Origin: Clostridia bacterium | GTDB taxonomy: Bacteria; Bacillota_A; Clostridia; Christensenellales; Aristaeellaceae | Direction of reading: 5' to 3' | DNA length: 26,144 nt | Assembly: GCA_017397695.1 (NCBI GenBank) | Contig: JAFQIF010000224.1 | Location: forward strand, 1-26,144 | Shown: piece by piece, positions 13,039-21,409 of the stretch | How the letters are laid out: each line of letters begins with the position of its first letter | Numbering within the stretch: the stretch's first letter is position 1 | The notes under the pieces: model-generated | Database searches by the model: none | Seen by the model: only the letters and a program-made list of their open reading frames with translations | What the model was told of the DNA's origin: nothing | Position numbers and translations under genes: made by a program

Positions 13039-14055
13039 ATGAGAATTATCGACAGTCACGTGCATCTGGAACACCATAATCCGAAAAAAGCGCTGGAGAT
13101 GGTGGATCACTTCGGATACGAAAAGTATGCCCTGATGGCCATTCCCTGCGAGGGCAATGCGCTCAATACGCTGGAATGCCTGCTGGCTAAGCGCATCGCA
13201 CCCGAACGTACCTATGCCTTCGGCGGCATGGTGTATACGCCGGGCAGGCAGCCGGACAGGGCCGATCATGAAAAGCAGCTGGAACTGATGCTTGAGGCCG
13301 GCTGCGACGGATGGAAGATTCTGGAGAGCAAGCCCGCAACCTACCGCCAGTTGAAAACGCCGCTGGACGGCGACGTGTTTGATGGGGCGTTTGCCCTTGC
13401 GCAGCGTGAGCATGTGCCCGTTACCTGGCATGCCGGCGATCCGGCGACGTTCTGGGATGCAAAGACTGCGCCTGCGTTTGCCGTGAAATACAACTGGCTG
13501 TGCGTGGGCGAGGGATTCCCCACACTGGATGAAATCTATACGCAGGTGGAAAATGTGATGGCGCGCTATCCCAAACTCTGTACCTCCATGGCGCATTTGT
13601 ATTTTACATCTGACGACCGCGCGCACGCCGAGCGTATGCTCGATGCCTATGAAAACTTCTGGCTCGATCTGACGCCCGGCAGCGAAATGTACACTGCGTT
13701 TCTGGCGGATCGCGAGGGCTGGCGCACATTCTTTGAAACCTATCAGGATAAGCTGGTCTTCGGCACGGATATGGTGGATGCAGAGGACGATGTGGTCTTT
13801 GGCAGCCAGGATACCATCGTCGAGTTTGTGCTCAAAACGCTTATGGAGGACACGCCGTTCTCCGTCGGCGGCATCTCGGGTACGGGCCTTGGTCTTGCGC
13901 AGGGCGTACTGGAGAAGATCTTTGCCCAAAACTTTGAGCGCCGCGTGGGCGCACCCAAGCTGATCAGCGCTTCGGGTCTGAATGCCTATGTGGAATATCT
14001 CATGCCAAGACTGACGCAGGAGGAGCGCAGGCGGGCTGAGGCGCTGCTGCGATGA
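13039..14055 (+). CDS. Amidohydrolase-family metal-dependent hydrolase
   Basis: 338 residues from ATG 13039 behind AGGAGGCAG. The TIM-barrel amidohydrolase metal ligands are in place: His7 and His9 (IDSHVHLE), a Lys93 region (GWKILESKP), His131 (VTWHAGDP), His186 (SMAHLYF) and Asp244 (VFGTDMVDAED). This is the PF04909-type group, which includes decarboxylases and lactonases; the exact reaction is unknown. Its stop overlaps the first possible start of the HAD gene (ATGA at 14052), so the two are co-translated. Confidence 0.85.
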   Translation: MRIIDSHVHLEHHNPKKALEMVDHFGYEKYALMAIPCEGNALNTLECLLAKRIAPERTYAFGGMVYTPGRQPDRADHEKQLELMLEAGCDGWKILESKPATYRQLKTPLDGDVFDGAFALAQREHVPVTWHAGDPATFWDAKTAPAFAVKYNWLCVGEGFPTLDEIYTQVENVMARYPKLCTSMAHLYFTSDDRAHAERMLDAYENFWLDLTPGSEMYTAFLADREGWRTFFETYQDKLVFGTDMVDAEDDVVFGSQDTIVEFVLKTLMEDTPFSVGGISGTGLGLAQGVLEKIFAQNFERRVGAPKLISASGLNAYVEYLMPRLTQEERRRAEALLR

Positions 14056-14069
14056 ATGGAGAGCGAAGA

Positions 14070-14714
14070 ATGCATACGTATCTGTTTGATTTTGACGGCA
14101 CGCTGGTGGATTCCATGCCCATCTATGCGGCGATGATGCTGAAGATTCTTGAGGAAAACGGCGTTGTCCATGAGCCGGATATCATCAAGGTGACCACGCC
14201 GCTGGGCTACCGCAAGACGGCGGAACTCTTTGCCTCCATGGGGCTGGATAAGCCGGTGGAGGAGATCGTGGGGATCATGAACGAGCGGGCCGTGCATGCG
14301 TATACGCATCATGTGCCGGCCAAGGCGCATGTGATCGAGGCGCTGCGCCGTCTCAAGGCGCGCGGCGATGATCTGAACGTGCTCACAGCCAGCCCGCATG
14401 CCATGCTCGATCCATGCCTGAAGCGGCTTGGCGTGTATGATCTGTTTTCCCATGTCTGGTCCTGCGAGGACTTTGGCACGACCAAGGCCGATCCTCAGAT
14501 TTATCGCATGGCGGCGTTGCGTATCGGGCGGCCTGTGGAGGAAGTTTGGTTTCTGGATGACAACCTTGGCGCGGACAGGACGGCAAAGGAAGCCGGTATG
14601 CGCGTGTGCGGCGTGTACGATGATTCGTCCAAAGAATACGCCGATGAAATCCGCAGCACTGCGGACGCCTATATCGAGGATTTCTCACAGATCGGCACAC
14701 TGGATGAACTGTAA
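14070..14714 (+). CDS. HAD-superfamily phosphatase (phosphoglycolate-phosphatase-like)
   Basis: 214 residues from ATG 14070. Motif I is DFDGTLVDS with nucleophile Asp7 and acid/base Asp9; motif II Thr is in VLTAS; the motif III Lys is in TTKADPQIY; motif IV acidic residues are in WFLDDN. The cap is a helical insertion between motifs I and II (subfamily I). It probably dephosphorylates a small metabolite. An ATG at 14052, six codons earlier, overlaps the amidohydrolase stop, but GGAGAGCG is better placed for 14070. The shared operon suggests both enzymes act on the same pathway, not identified. Confidence 0.88.
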   Translation: MHTYLFDFDGTLVDSMPIYAAMMLKILEENGVVHEPDIIKVTTPLGYRKTAELFASMGLDKPVEEIVGIMNERAVHAYTHHVPAKAHVIEALRRLKARGDDLNVLTASPHAMLDPCLKRLGVYDLFSHVWSCEDFGTTKADPQIYRMAALRIGRPVEEVWFLDDNLGADRTAKEAGMRVCGVYDDSSKEYADEIRSTADAYIEDFSQIGTLDEL

Positions 14715-14810
14715 GCTTGAGAAAAAACAGAGGGAAGCGCAATAAAGAGCCGGCGCATTCGTGATGGAATACAGACGTCGTCTTTGAATCGGAGTAGCGG
14801 AGGGCAGCGC

Positions 14811-15836
14811 ATGGGAGCGAAGGAAAGAATCGCCTATATCGATATTGCCAAGGGCGCAGCCATGCTGCTGGTGATCATCGGTCACTGCAATTATGCGCCC
14901 ATGGAGCTGATGGGCTTCATATATTCGTTTCATATGCCGCTGTTTTTTGCGCTGTCAGGTTTTACGTTCAGGCCGGAAAAGTATAAAAGCGTGAAAGCGG
15001 TTATCGCGGATAAGCTGCGTACGCTGGTTGTCCCGTATCTGTATCTGAGTGTGCTGTCATGGGGCCTTTGCTTTGTGTTTCTTGAGCGGATGCAGCCAAG
15101 CGGGCTGCTGCTGCGGCAGTTTGCCGGCATTGCAGTGGGATACCGGCTGACGGATTATTTCTTTTCACTCTGGTTTCTGCAGGTACTCTTCCTCGCCGAG
15201 CCGCTGCTTTATCTCGTGCTTCGGCTGACGCGCAGGCATGAGGGCTGGCGCTTGCCGGCTGCTGCAGCGGTGTTTGCTGCAGGCGCGTTTGTGCTGCCCC
15301 GCGTGCGGGGTACGTACTGGAGCGCCGATCTGGTGCCGATTGCGCTTTCTTTCCTGATCATCGGCTATCTGCTGCGGCAGGCGGCAGACAGGCATGCGCG
15401 CGTGTTAGATTCGCTCTGGATGCTGGCGCTTGCCTGGGGCATGAATGCGGCGTTCGGGTATATGAATTATGCGCAGGTAGGCCGCAGCGACCTGTATTAC
15501 TGCAAGCTTGGCAATCCGCTGTGTTTTTTCCTGGCTGCCTGCGGCGGCGTCGTTGGCGCGCTGGCGCTGTCAAGGCGCATCGGGCGCTGCCGGCCTTTGG
15601 CGTTTATCGGAAAAAACAGTCTGGTGTATTATGCGTTCCACGATGCGCCGGTGCTGATGCTGGCCATGGCCGCAGTGCGCAGGCTGTTTGCCTGGGTGCC
15701 GGCAATTGAGCATGACGCGCTGGGGCTTGGGCTGTCTGTGGGCATCACCTGCGCCGTACTGGCGGTGATGAGCGTATGCATGGTGCGCTGGTGCCCGTTT
15801 GTGCTGGGCAAGCCGATGAAGCGGCATACATCCTGA
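14811..15836 (+). CDS. Acyltransferase-3 family integral membrane protein
   Basis: 341 residues with about ten membrane spans. The N-terminus RIAYIDIAKGAAMLLVIIGH carries the family signature: an Arg at the membrane edge and the proposed catalytic His25. FHMPLFFALSGF and FIGKNSLVYYAFH are also typical. Members move acetyl or other acyl groups onto cell-wall, capsular or surface sugars. ATG 14811 follows CGGAGGGCAG. The 96 bases before it hold no strong promoter (a weak TTGAGA/AATAAA pair at 14717-14746), so it may depend on read-through from the HAD gene. Confidence 0.88.
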   Translation: MGAKERIAYIDIAKGAAMLLVIIGHCNYAPMELMGFIYSFHMPLFFALSGFTFRPEKYKSVKAVIADKLRTLVVPYLYLSVLSWGLCFVFLERMQPSGLLLRQFAGIAVGYRLTDYFFSLWFLQVLFLAEPLLYLVLRLTRRHEGWRLPAAAAVFAAGAFVLPRVRGTYWSADLVPIALSFLIIGYLLRQAADRHARVLDSLWMLALAWGMNAAFGYMNYAQVGRSDLYYCKLGNPLCFFLAACGGVVGALALSRRIGRCRPLAFIGKNSLVYYAFHDAPVLMLAMAAVRRLFAWVPAIEHDALGLGLSVGITCAVLAVMSVCMVRWCPFVLGKPMKRHTS

Positions 15837-15893
15837 TATGCCTGCCGCGGCTGCGGCACCGGTGAATATGGTGTGACGATGGAGGATAAATCG

Positions 15894-17309
15894 ATGAAGA
15901 GAATGCTTGTGGTCCTGTGTCTGCTTCTGCTTCTGTTTGTGCCGTGCTCTGCGGCTTGGGCGCAGGATGAGATGCCGAAATTCAAGAATGCGTCTGTGCA
16001 TGATCCGTCCGTGATCCTTGCGGATGACGGTTATTTCTACATCTACGGCAGCCATATGGCCGCCGCACGCTCCCAGGATCTGATGAGCTGGGAGACCATC
16101 TCGCGCAATGCGGAATCGGGCTGCAAGCTTTTTGAAAATGTGCAGACTGAGCTGCAGGAGGCGCTTTTCTGGGCGCGGACGGCGACGTTCTGGGCGTCGG
16201 ATGTGCAGCAGCTTGCCGATGGCCGTTATTATCTGTATTACTGTGCCTGTGAGGGGTCCTCGCCGCTGTCTGCGCTTGGCCTTGCCGTGAGCGACAGACC
16301 GGAAGGCCCCTACAAGGATCTGGGCATCTTCCTCAAGTCCGGCATGCCGGGCTATGACGCTACGCAGTATCCCAATGTCATCGATCCGCATACCTTCTAC
16401 GATCGGGACGGTAAGCTCTGGATGGTGTATGGCTCGTATTCCGGCGGGATCTTCATCCTGGAGATGGATGAAAACACGGGATTCCCGCTGGAGGGGCAGG
16501 GCTATGGCAAAAAACTGCTGGGCAGGAACCATGCCCGCATCGAAGCGCCGTATATCCTTTACAGCCCGGATACGGATTACTACTATCTGTTCCTGTCCTT
16601 CGGCGGATTGAATGCTGCGGACGGCTACAACATCCGCGTGTGCCGCTCAAAGAGTCCGGACGGCCCGTACGTGGATGCGCTGGGACAGGATATGATCGCC
16701 TGCGGCGGCTCGGAGGGTTCGTATTTCAACGATCCGGACTATGAAGGCTATGGCGTCAAGCTCATGGGCGGCTATGTCTGGGAGCCGTATGAGACGGATG
16801 CAAGCAAAAAACAGATCGGTTACCGTTCGCCGGGGCATAATTCCGCCTGGTATGACGAGGAGACCGGACGATATTTCCTCATCTTCCATACCCGATTCCC
16901 CGGCCAGGGTGAGCGCTACAGCGTGCGCGTGCATCAATTCTATATGAATGAAGCAGGCTGGCCGGTGGTGTCGCCGCTGCGCTATGCGGGCGAGATGATT
17001 GAGCCGGTGGATGCGCAGCAGCAGGCGGGTCTTTACAAGGTTGTGCTCCACGAGCGCGACATCAATAAAGAGGCACACGCCTCGAAGCTGGTTACGCTCC
17101 ATGAGGACGGCAGCGTGTCGGGCGACCTGGCGGGCGCGTGGGAATGCCTGGATGGACAGCGCCTGACGCTTACGCTGGACGGCGTGAACTATGACGGCAT
17201 GATCCAGCGCGGCTGCGATGCGGATCAGAAAGCATATATCACTTGCTTTACGGCGCTGGATGAAACCGGCGCGGCGGTGTGGGGTCTGCGGGTAATCAAC
17301 CAGCCGTAA
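15894..17309 (+). CDS. Secreted GH43 endo-alpha-1,5-L-arabinanase (Abn2-like)
   Basis: 471 residues, close to B. subtilis Abn2 (about 470). A Sec signal peptide is clear: KR, a Leu-rich core, and an AWA cleavage site after residue 23. No lipobox is present. The five-bladed propeller residues are Asp37 (HDPSV, general base), Asp164 (NVIDPHTF) and Glu217 (ARIEAPYI, general acid). The 53-residue distance between the last two matches my recollection of Abn2. PGHNSAWYDE supplies the His near the structural metal, and a C-terminal beta domain (about 360-471) fits the two-domain group. It degrades arabinan outside the cell. Start ATG 15894 is chosen for GGAGGATAA upstream and because it gives the signal peptide. 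A small GC-rich hairpin (15842-15857) precedes it. Confidence 0.92.
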   Translation: MKRMLVVLCLLLLLFVPCSAAWAQDEMPKFKNASVHDPSVILADDGYFYIYGSHMAAARSQDLMSWETISRNAESGCKLFENVQTELQEALFWARTATFWASDVQQLADGRYYLYYCACEGSSPLSALGLAVSDRPEGPYKDLGIFLKSGMPGYDATQYPNVIDPHTFYDRDGKLWMVYGSYSGGIFILEMDENTGFPLEGQGYGKKLLGRNHARIEAPYILYSPDTDYYYLFLSFGGLNAADGYNIRVCRSKSPDGPYVDALGQDMIACGGSEGSYFNDPDYEGYGVKLMGGYVWEPYETDASKKQIGYRSPGHNSAWYDEETGRYFLIFHTRFPGQGERYSVRVHQFYMNEAGWPVVSPLRYAGEMIEPVDAQQQAGLYKVVLHERDINKEAHASKLVTLHEDGSVSGDLAGAWECLDGQRLTLTLDGVNYDGMIQRGCDADQKAYITCFTALDETGAAVWGLRVINQP

Positions 17310-17323
17310 GCAGACAATTGAAT

Positions 17324-17353
17324 AAAAAACAGCCCCCCAAGGGGCTGTTTTTT
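17324..17353. terminator. Intrinsic terminator after the arabinanase gene
   Basis: Stem AAAAAACAGCCCC / GGGGCTGTTTTTT with a CCAA loop: 13 perfect pairs ending in a T-run. Confidence 0.92.
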
Positions 17354-17354
17354 A

Positions 17355-17383
17355 TTGCGCATAAGATGTTTGCGTAGTATACT
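17355..17383 (+). promoter_or_regulatory. Anion-permease promoter
   Basis: TTGCGC (17355-17360), 17-base spacer, TATACT (17378-17383), directly after the terminator. Confidence 0.65.
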
Positions 17384-17426
17384 GTCCTGCGGTATTTCGA
17401 AAGAAAACAGAAAAGAGATTGATTCT

Positions 17427-18533
17427 ATGCAAAAGATTATTGCTTATCTCAAGGGCGAAATGGTATTGCTTATCGCGATGGCTGCTGCGGCTATATCCAT
17501 GTTTGCGGTTGCGCCGGATGTAGCCTACGCGGGCTATGTGGACTGGAATGTGCTGATGCTGCTCTTTGCGCTGATGGCTGTCGTAGCAGGCCTCAAGCGC
17601 TGCGGCGTAATGGACCGCATCTGCGATGCGCTGGTCAGCCGGGCGGGCAGCGTGCGCATGCTTGGCGCAGCGCTGTCGCTGGCGTGCTTCTTCTCGGCCA
17701 TGCTGGTCACCAACGATGTGGCGCTGATCACGTTCGTGCCGCTGACCACTGCGCTGCTTGTCGCAAGACCGTCTCAGCTGATGCTTACGGTCACCATTGA
17801 AACCATTGCAGCGAATCTGGGCAGTATGGCTACGCCCATCGGCAATCCGCAGAATCTGTACCTGTATGCGCATTACGCCATGCCTATGGGGCGGTTTCTG
17901 CGCGCGGTCGGTCCGCTGACGGCTGTCAGTCTGGCGCTTGTGCTGCTTTCGTGTCTGCTGCTTTCCCGTGAGAAGGTGAGTGCTCCAGCCGAAAGGGCGA
18001 AAGCCGTGCCGCTGCCCAAGGCGAAACTTTGTCTGCATGGCGTGCAGTTTGCGGTGTGCATTCTCAGCGTGCTTGGCGTTTTGCCCAAGTGGGCGGCGTT
18101 TGTGTTCGTGCTGCTCACCGTCTTGGCGACGGACAGGTCGCTGCTTGCGCAAGTGGACTATGCGCTTCTGCTCACATTTGTATGCTTCTTCGTGTTTGTG
18201 GGCAATCTCGGTCGCGTGGAGGCTGTGAGCAGCCTGCTGGGCAGCGTGATCGCGGGCCGGGAAATGGAGATCGGTATTCTTGCTTCGCAGGTGATCAGCA
18301 ATGTGCCGGCGGCGCTGATGCTCTCGGGATTCACAGAGGATGCGTTTGCGCTGATGCGAGGCGTGGATCTGGGCGGCCTGGGGACGCTGGTGGCGTCACT
18401 GGCGAGCCTGATTTCCTTCAAGCTCTACATGAAGGCGCCGGGCGCGAAGGCGGGCAGGTATCTGGGCGTGTTTACCGCGCTCAATCTGGCGTTCCTTGCC
18501 GTGCTCTATGCGCTGGCGAAACTGGGCGTGTAA
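17427..18533 (+). CDS. Anion/citrate permease of the ion-transporter (ArsB/NhaD/CitMHS) superfamily
   Basis: 368 residues with about ten hydrophobic spans. Two re-entrant-loop signatures are visible: SMATPIGNPQNLYLY in the first half and SNVPAALMLSGF in the second, as in the two inverted repeats of the IT superfamily (ArsB, NhaD, CitM, SLC13). It exchanges or imports an anion; the sequence does not reveal which. It is somewhat shorter than many family members (about 420). Start ATG 17427 has only a weak AAAAGAGA site, but it follows a good promoter and begins at the first hydrophobic span. Confidence 0.82.
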   Translation: MQKIIAYLKGEMVLLIAMAAAAISMFAVAPDVAYAGYVDWNVLMLLFALMAVVAGLKRCGVMDRICDALVSRAGSVRMLGAALSLACFFSAMLVTNDVALITFVPLTTALLVARPSQLMLTVTIETIAANLGSMATPIGNPQNLYLYAHYAMPMGRFLRAVGPLTAVSLALVLLSCLLLSREKVSAPAERAKAVPLPKAKLCLHGVQFAVCILSVLGVLPKWAAFVFVLLTVLATDRSLLAQVDYALLLTFVCFFVFVGNLGRVEAVSSLLGSVIAGREMEIGILASQVISNVPAALMLSGFTEDAFALMRGVDLGGLGTLVASLASLISFKLYMKAPGAKAGRYLGVFTALNLAFLAVLYALAKLGV

Positions 18534-18553
18534 TGTCCATGCGCGGCTGAGCC

Positions 18554-18582
18554 TTGCCGGCCTGCGGGATTCGTGATATAAT
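18554..18582 (+). promoter_or_regulatory. Promoter of the SseB-domain gene
   Basis: TTGCCG (18554-18559), 17-base spacer, TATAAT (18577-18582) with a TG extension (TGATATAAT), 34 bases before the ATG. Confidence 0.75.
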
Positions 18583-18615
18583 CGCTTCAACGGAAAATGT
18601 TGTGAGGTGCGGCAT

Positions 18616-19197
18616 ATGGCTTCTTTTATGGATAATCTGCGCAAAATGGTCGGCTTTAAGCCTAAGGGCGAGGAGCCGAAGAAGAAAACGCCTAAAGTGG
18701 ACCGGGTCGGCGCGTTTCAGATGCTGAGCACACAGTTCCTCGAGTGTGAGGAAGAGGCGCAGAAGGCGGAAATCTGGGCGCAGATGTGCAAGTCCCTGCC
18801 CGATACGCTCTTCCTGGCTGCCATGTGCTATGAGGGCGACGACCCCAGTGCGCCCGTGCGCGACCGAGATCTGCATGCGACCGTCGGTGCAAAGAGCCTG
18901 TATGCGCTCAATCAGCATATTGTCACCAACGGCAATCCGGGTTATCGCCTGGCCAAGAAGATGGACAGCCGGCGCATGCATTTGCGCTCCATCGTCTATC
19001 ACAAGACGAAGGAGGAATGGGTGCCTCTGTTTACCGATTTTACCAAGCTTTTGCCTGTCTTCGGTCAGAATTCCCGCGTGACGGTCATCTCCTTTGCAGA
19101 GGCGCGCCAAATGGCCAAGCCTTACAAGGGATTGGTAATCAACCCCGGCAAGAATGCGATCAGGCTGGATAATGGAGAACTGAAAAAAGTGCTGTGA
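18616..19197 (+). CDS. SseB-family N-terminal domain protein
   Basis: 193 residues. After a basic N-terminal tail (residues 1-30, Lys-rich) the protein shows the SseB pattern: PDTLFLAA, WVPLFTDFTKL, a VTVISFAEARQMA helix and the conserved end GLVINPGKNAIRL. Despite its name (from a Salmonella enhanced-serine-sensitivity locus), the domain's biochemical role in Firmicutes is not established. No membrane span or signal peptide. ATG 18616 follows GAGGTG at 6 bases; an upstream GTG (18607) lies inside that ribosome site. Monocistronic, with its own promoter and terminator. Confidence 0.78.
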   Translation: MASFMDNLRKMVGFKPKGEEPKKKTPKVDRVGAFQMLSTQFLECEEEAQKAEIWAQMCKSLPDTLFLAAMCYEGDDPSAPVRDRDLHATVGAKSLYALNQHIVTNGNPGYRLAKKMDSRRMHLRSIVYHKTKEEWVPLFTDFTKLLPVFGQNSRVTVISFAEARQMAKPYKGLVINPGKNAIRLDNGELKKVL

Positions 19198-19218
19198 TAA
19201 GACGAATGGAATCAAGAG

Positions 19219-19246
19219 GCGGATCTGAGAGATCCGCTTTTCTTTT
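19219..19246 (+). terminator. Intrinsic terminator after the SseB-like gene
   Basis: Stem GCGGATCT / AGATCCGC with a 3-base GAG loop, then TTTTCTTTT. Confidence 0.9.
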
Positions 19247-19308
19247 GCAAAAAATGGATATGATACATAAAGAATACGTTAAGATGTCGCTAAGGAATCG
19301 AAATGCGG

Positions 19309-19338
19309 TTTACAATATACGCGCTTTACAGGTATCAT
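19309..19338 (+). promoter_or_regulatory. Possible promoter of the K+ channel gene
   Basis: TTTACA (19309-19314) and TATCAT (19333-19338) with an 18-base spacer. The region is AT-rich and offers other weak matches. Confidence 0.35.
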
Positions 19339-19383
19339 ATATAGAACAAATAGATTGCATCAATGCATGTAGGAGTGACAACC

Positions 19384-20595
19384 ATGGCCTTTACAAAGGA
19401 TATGACTGCCCTTCGCAAGCGCATTTTTCAGATCATTGAGGTTGGTAGTCTGGACGATTATCCCAGTCGTATTTATGACTTTGTCAATATGCTGGCCATT
19501 GTCGTCAATCTGATGCTCAGTATCTTCTATACATTTGAGGAATTCAGGGTGCCGTATGGTCACATGGCGCTGACGATTGAGGCGGTGACCGTTGCGTTTT
19601 TTGCGCTGGATTATTTGCTGCGCTTGTTTACGGCGAAGATCAAGTTCCCCAAGTTTTCTGAGCCCAAAGCACTGGTCAAGTATTTCTTTTCCTTTGGCGG
19701 TGTGGTCGATCTGCTTTCCTTTCTGCCGTATTATCTTCCGATTTTTTTCCCGTCCGGCGCAGTGGCGTTCCGCATGTTCCGTGTGGTGCGCATTTTCCGC
19801 CTTTTCCGTATCAATGCGTATTATGATTCGCTCAGCGTTATTACCGAGGTTATCACCAGTAAACGTCAGCAGCTGATATCCTCTGTTTTCCTGATTGCGA
19901 TTCTGATGATTGCATCCAGCCTGTGTATGTACAGCCTGGAGAATGAAGCGCAGCCGCACGTATTTACCAACGCCTTCTCCGGCATCTGGTGGGCAGTATC
20001 CACGCTGCTGACTGTCGGCTACGGCGATATTTATCCCATTACGACGGTGGGCAAGATATTCTCCATTATCATTACGTTCCTGGGTGTAGGCATGGTGGCC
20101 ATTCCTACCGGTATTATTTCTGCAGGCTTCGTCGATCAGTATTCCCGCATCAAGCGCATGAGCGAATATGTGAAGACGGAGGACGTCCATTTCATCAAGA
20201 TTCATCTGGATCCGGAAGATGCCTGGGCGAACAGAACCATCAGCGAACTGGAACTGCCTATCGGAACGATTGTTGCCGCTGTCAAGCGAAACGGCAGGGT
20301 GATCGTGCCGCGCGGCAGCACGCAGCTGATGGTCGGCGATACCTTGGTGATCGGTGCAGAACCATTTGACAGCGACGAGCATATTGACCTGAAGGAGGTT
20401 GTGCTGCTCAGGCATAGCCGGTGGGTCGGCGAGCGCATCCGCGATCTGGATATTTCGCGCCAGACGATCATCGTCATGGTCAAGCGTAAGGGCAAGGTGC
20501 TCATTCCCAACGGCAATCTGGTGATGCAGGAGGGCGACAAGGTCATCATGTACACCCAGCAGCATTTCAGCCACGCACAGCATATTGAGGTATAA
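19384..20595 (+). CDS. Voltage-gated-type potassium channel with two C-terminal RCK_C (TrkA_C) domains
   Basis: 403 residues. Six membrane spans (about 30-250) include an S4 helix with Arg at every third position (Arg130, 133, 136, 139, 142) and a pore with the K+ filter TVGYGD (210-215). The cytoplasmic tail holds two RCK_C-like domains, about 268-330 (ending RGSTQLMVGDTLVIG) and about 338-398 (ending NLVMQEGDKVIMY), each with the TrkA_C G(D)xxxxx end. An RCK_N Rossmann domain is missing. RCK_C domains bind c-di-AMP in other K+ proteins, so ligand gating is plausible. ATG 19384 follows TAGGAGTG; an ATG seven codons upstream overlaps that site. Single-gene unit with a strong terminator. Confidence 0.9.
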   Translation: MAFTKDMTALRKRIFQIIEVGSLDDYPSRIYDFVNMLAIVVNLMLSIFYTFEEFRVPYGHMALTIEAVTVAFFALDYLLRLFTAKIKFPKFSEPKALVKYFFSFGGVVDLLSFLPYYLPIFFPSGAVAFRMFRVVRIFRLFRINAYYDSLSVITEVITSKRQQLISSVFLIAILMIASSLCMYSLENEAQPHVFTNAFSGIWWAVSTLLTVGYGDIYPITTVGKIFSIIITFLGVGMVAIPTGIISAGFVDQYSRIKRMSEYVKTEDVHFIKIHLDPEDAWANRTISELELPIGTIVAAVKRNGRVIVPRGSTQLMVGDTLVIGAEPFDSDEHIDLKEVVLLRHSRWVGERIRDLDISRQTIIVMVKRKGKVLIPNGNLVMQEGDKVIMYTQQHFSHAQHIEV

Positions 20596-20600
20596 CACAA

Positions 20601-20634
20601 ACGGCCGCCGGTTTTCAGCCGGCGGCCGTCTTTT
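20601..20634. terminator. Intrinsic terminator between convergent genes
   Basis: Eleven-pair stem ACGGCCGCCGG / CCGGCGGCCGT, 7-base loop, then CTTTT. It separates the K+ channel gene from the convergent acetyltransferase gene. Confidence 0.85.
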
Positions 20635-20644
20635 GATGAAAGGA

Positions 20645-21286
20645 TTACTTGTCCCAGTCCTCGTTGATCTTCATGCCCGGGCGGTAATAGACCTTGTCGT
20701 TGTCGTTGATTTCGCGCATCACGCGGCAGGGCACGCCGCAGGCGACAACGTTGGCCGGAATATCCTTGGTCACGACACTGCCTGCGCCGATCACACTGTT
20801 TTCGCCGATGGTCACGCCTGGCATGATCGTCACGTTGGACCCGATCCACACATGATCCTTGATCACGACCGGCAGGGAAAACTGCGCGCCCTTGTCCCGC
20901 AGGGAGGGATGGAGCGGATGGCCGGTGGTGGAGATGACCACGTTGGGCGCGAACATGACGTAGCTGCCGATGCGGCATTCGCCGTCATCGACGACAGTCA
21001 GGTTGAAATTGGCGTAGACATGGTCGCCTATGTGGGTGTTGCTGCCATAGGCGAAATGAATCGGCGCTTCCATCCAGATGGATTTGCCGCGGCTGCCCAG
21101 CAGTTTGGTCAGCAGTTCGTCCTTGCGCTCCACGTCCATCGGGCGGGTGTTGTTGTAGTCGAAGCAGAGCTCTTTGGCGATCTGGCGCTGCTCCTCGATC
21201 ACCTGCTCATAGGCCTTGTCCTCTGGGGAGGCGTGGCCGAATTCAATGTACACCTTGCCGGTTTCCATCTGTTCCTTGAGGCTCAT
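20645..21286 (-). CDS. Maltose/galactoside O-acetyltransferase-type (LacA/Maa) hexapeptide acetyltransferase
   Basis: 213 residues. The N-terminal Mac-type helical segment (about 1-60) is followed by left-handed beta-helix hexapeptide repeats (IGDHVYANFN, IGSYVMFAPN, VWIGSNVTIMPG, GENSVIGAGSVVTKDI). The catalytic His is His123 in TTGHPLH. It transfers acetyl from acetyl-CoA to a sugar hydroxyl. ATG 21284-21286 follows AGGAGG at good spacing on the minus strand, with a promoter at 21320-21348. The gene is divergent from the GNAT-GH2 pair, so its substrate may be a sugar released by that glycosidase; this is inference. Confidence 0.92.
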   Translation of the reverse strand: MSLKEQMETGKVYIEFGHASPEDKAYEQVIEEQRQIAKELCFDYNNTRPMDVERKDELLTKLLGSRGKSIWMEAPIHFAYGSNTHIGDHVYANFNLTVVDDGECRIGSYVMFAPNVVISTTGHPLHPSLRDKGAQFSLPVVIKDHVWIGSNVTIMPGVTIGENSVIGAGSVVTKDIPANVVACGVPCRVMREINDNDKVYYRPGMKINEDWDK

Positions 21287-21319
21287 GCGGGATCCTCCTG
21301 TGATGTGTTTTGATGTCTT

Positions 21320-21348
21320 ATTCTAGCATATCCGGCGCGGACGATCAA
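21320..21348 (-). promoter_or_regulatory. Promoter of the LacA/Maa-type gene
   Basis: On the minus strand TTGATC (21343-21348), 17-base spacer, TAGAAT (21320-21325). Confidence 0.7.
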
Positions 21349-21352
21349 TCGC

Positions 21353-21381
21353 TTGTGCGTGCAGTTTTTGCGTGTTATAAT
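21353..21381 (+). promoter_or_regulatory. Promoter of the GNAT-GH2 operon
   Basis: TTGTGC (21353-21358), 17-base spacer, perfect TATAAT (21376-21381). It lies back to back with the minus-strand promoter at 21320-21348, the two -35 boxes only four bases apart. Confidence 0.75.
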
Positions 21382-21409
21382 CAGGATAGCAAATACAGGA
21401 AGGGTGGTT

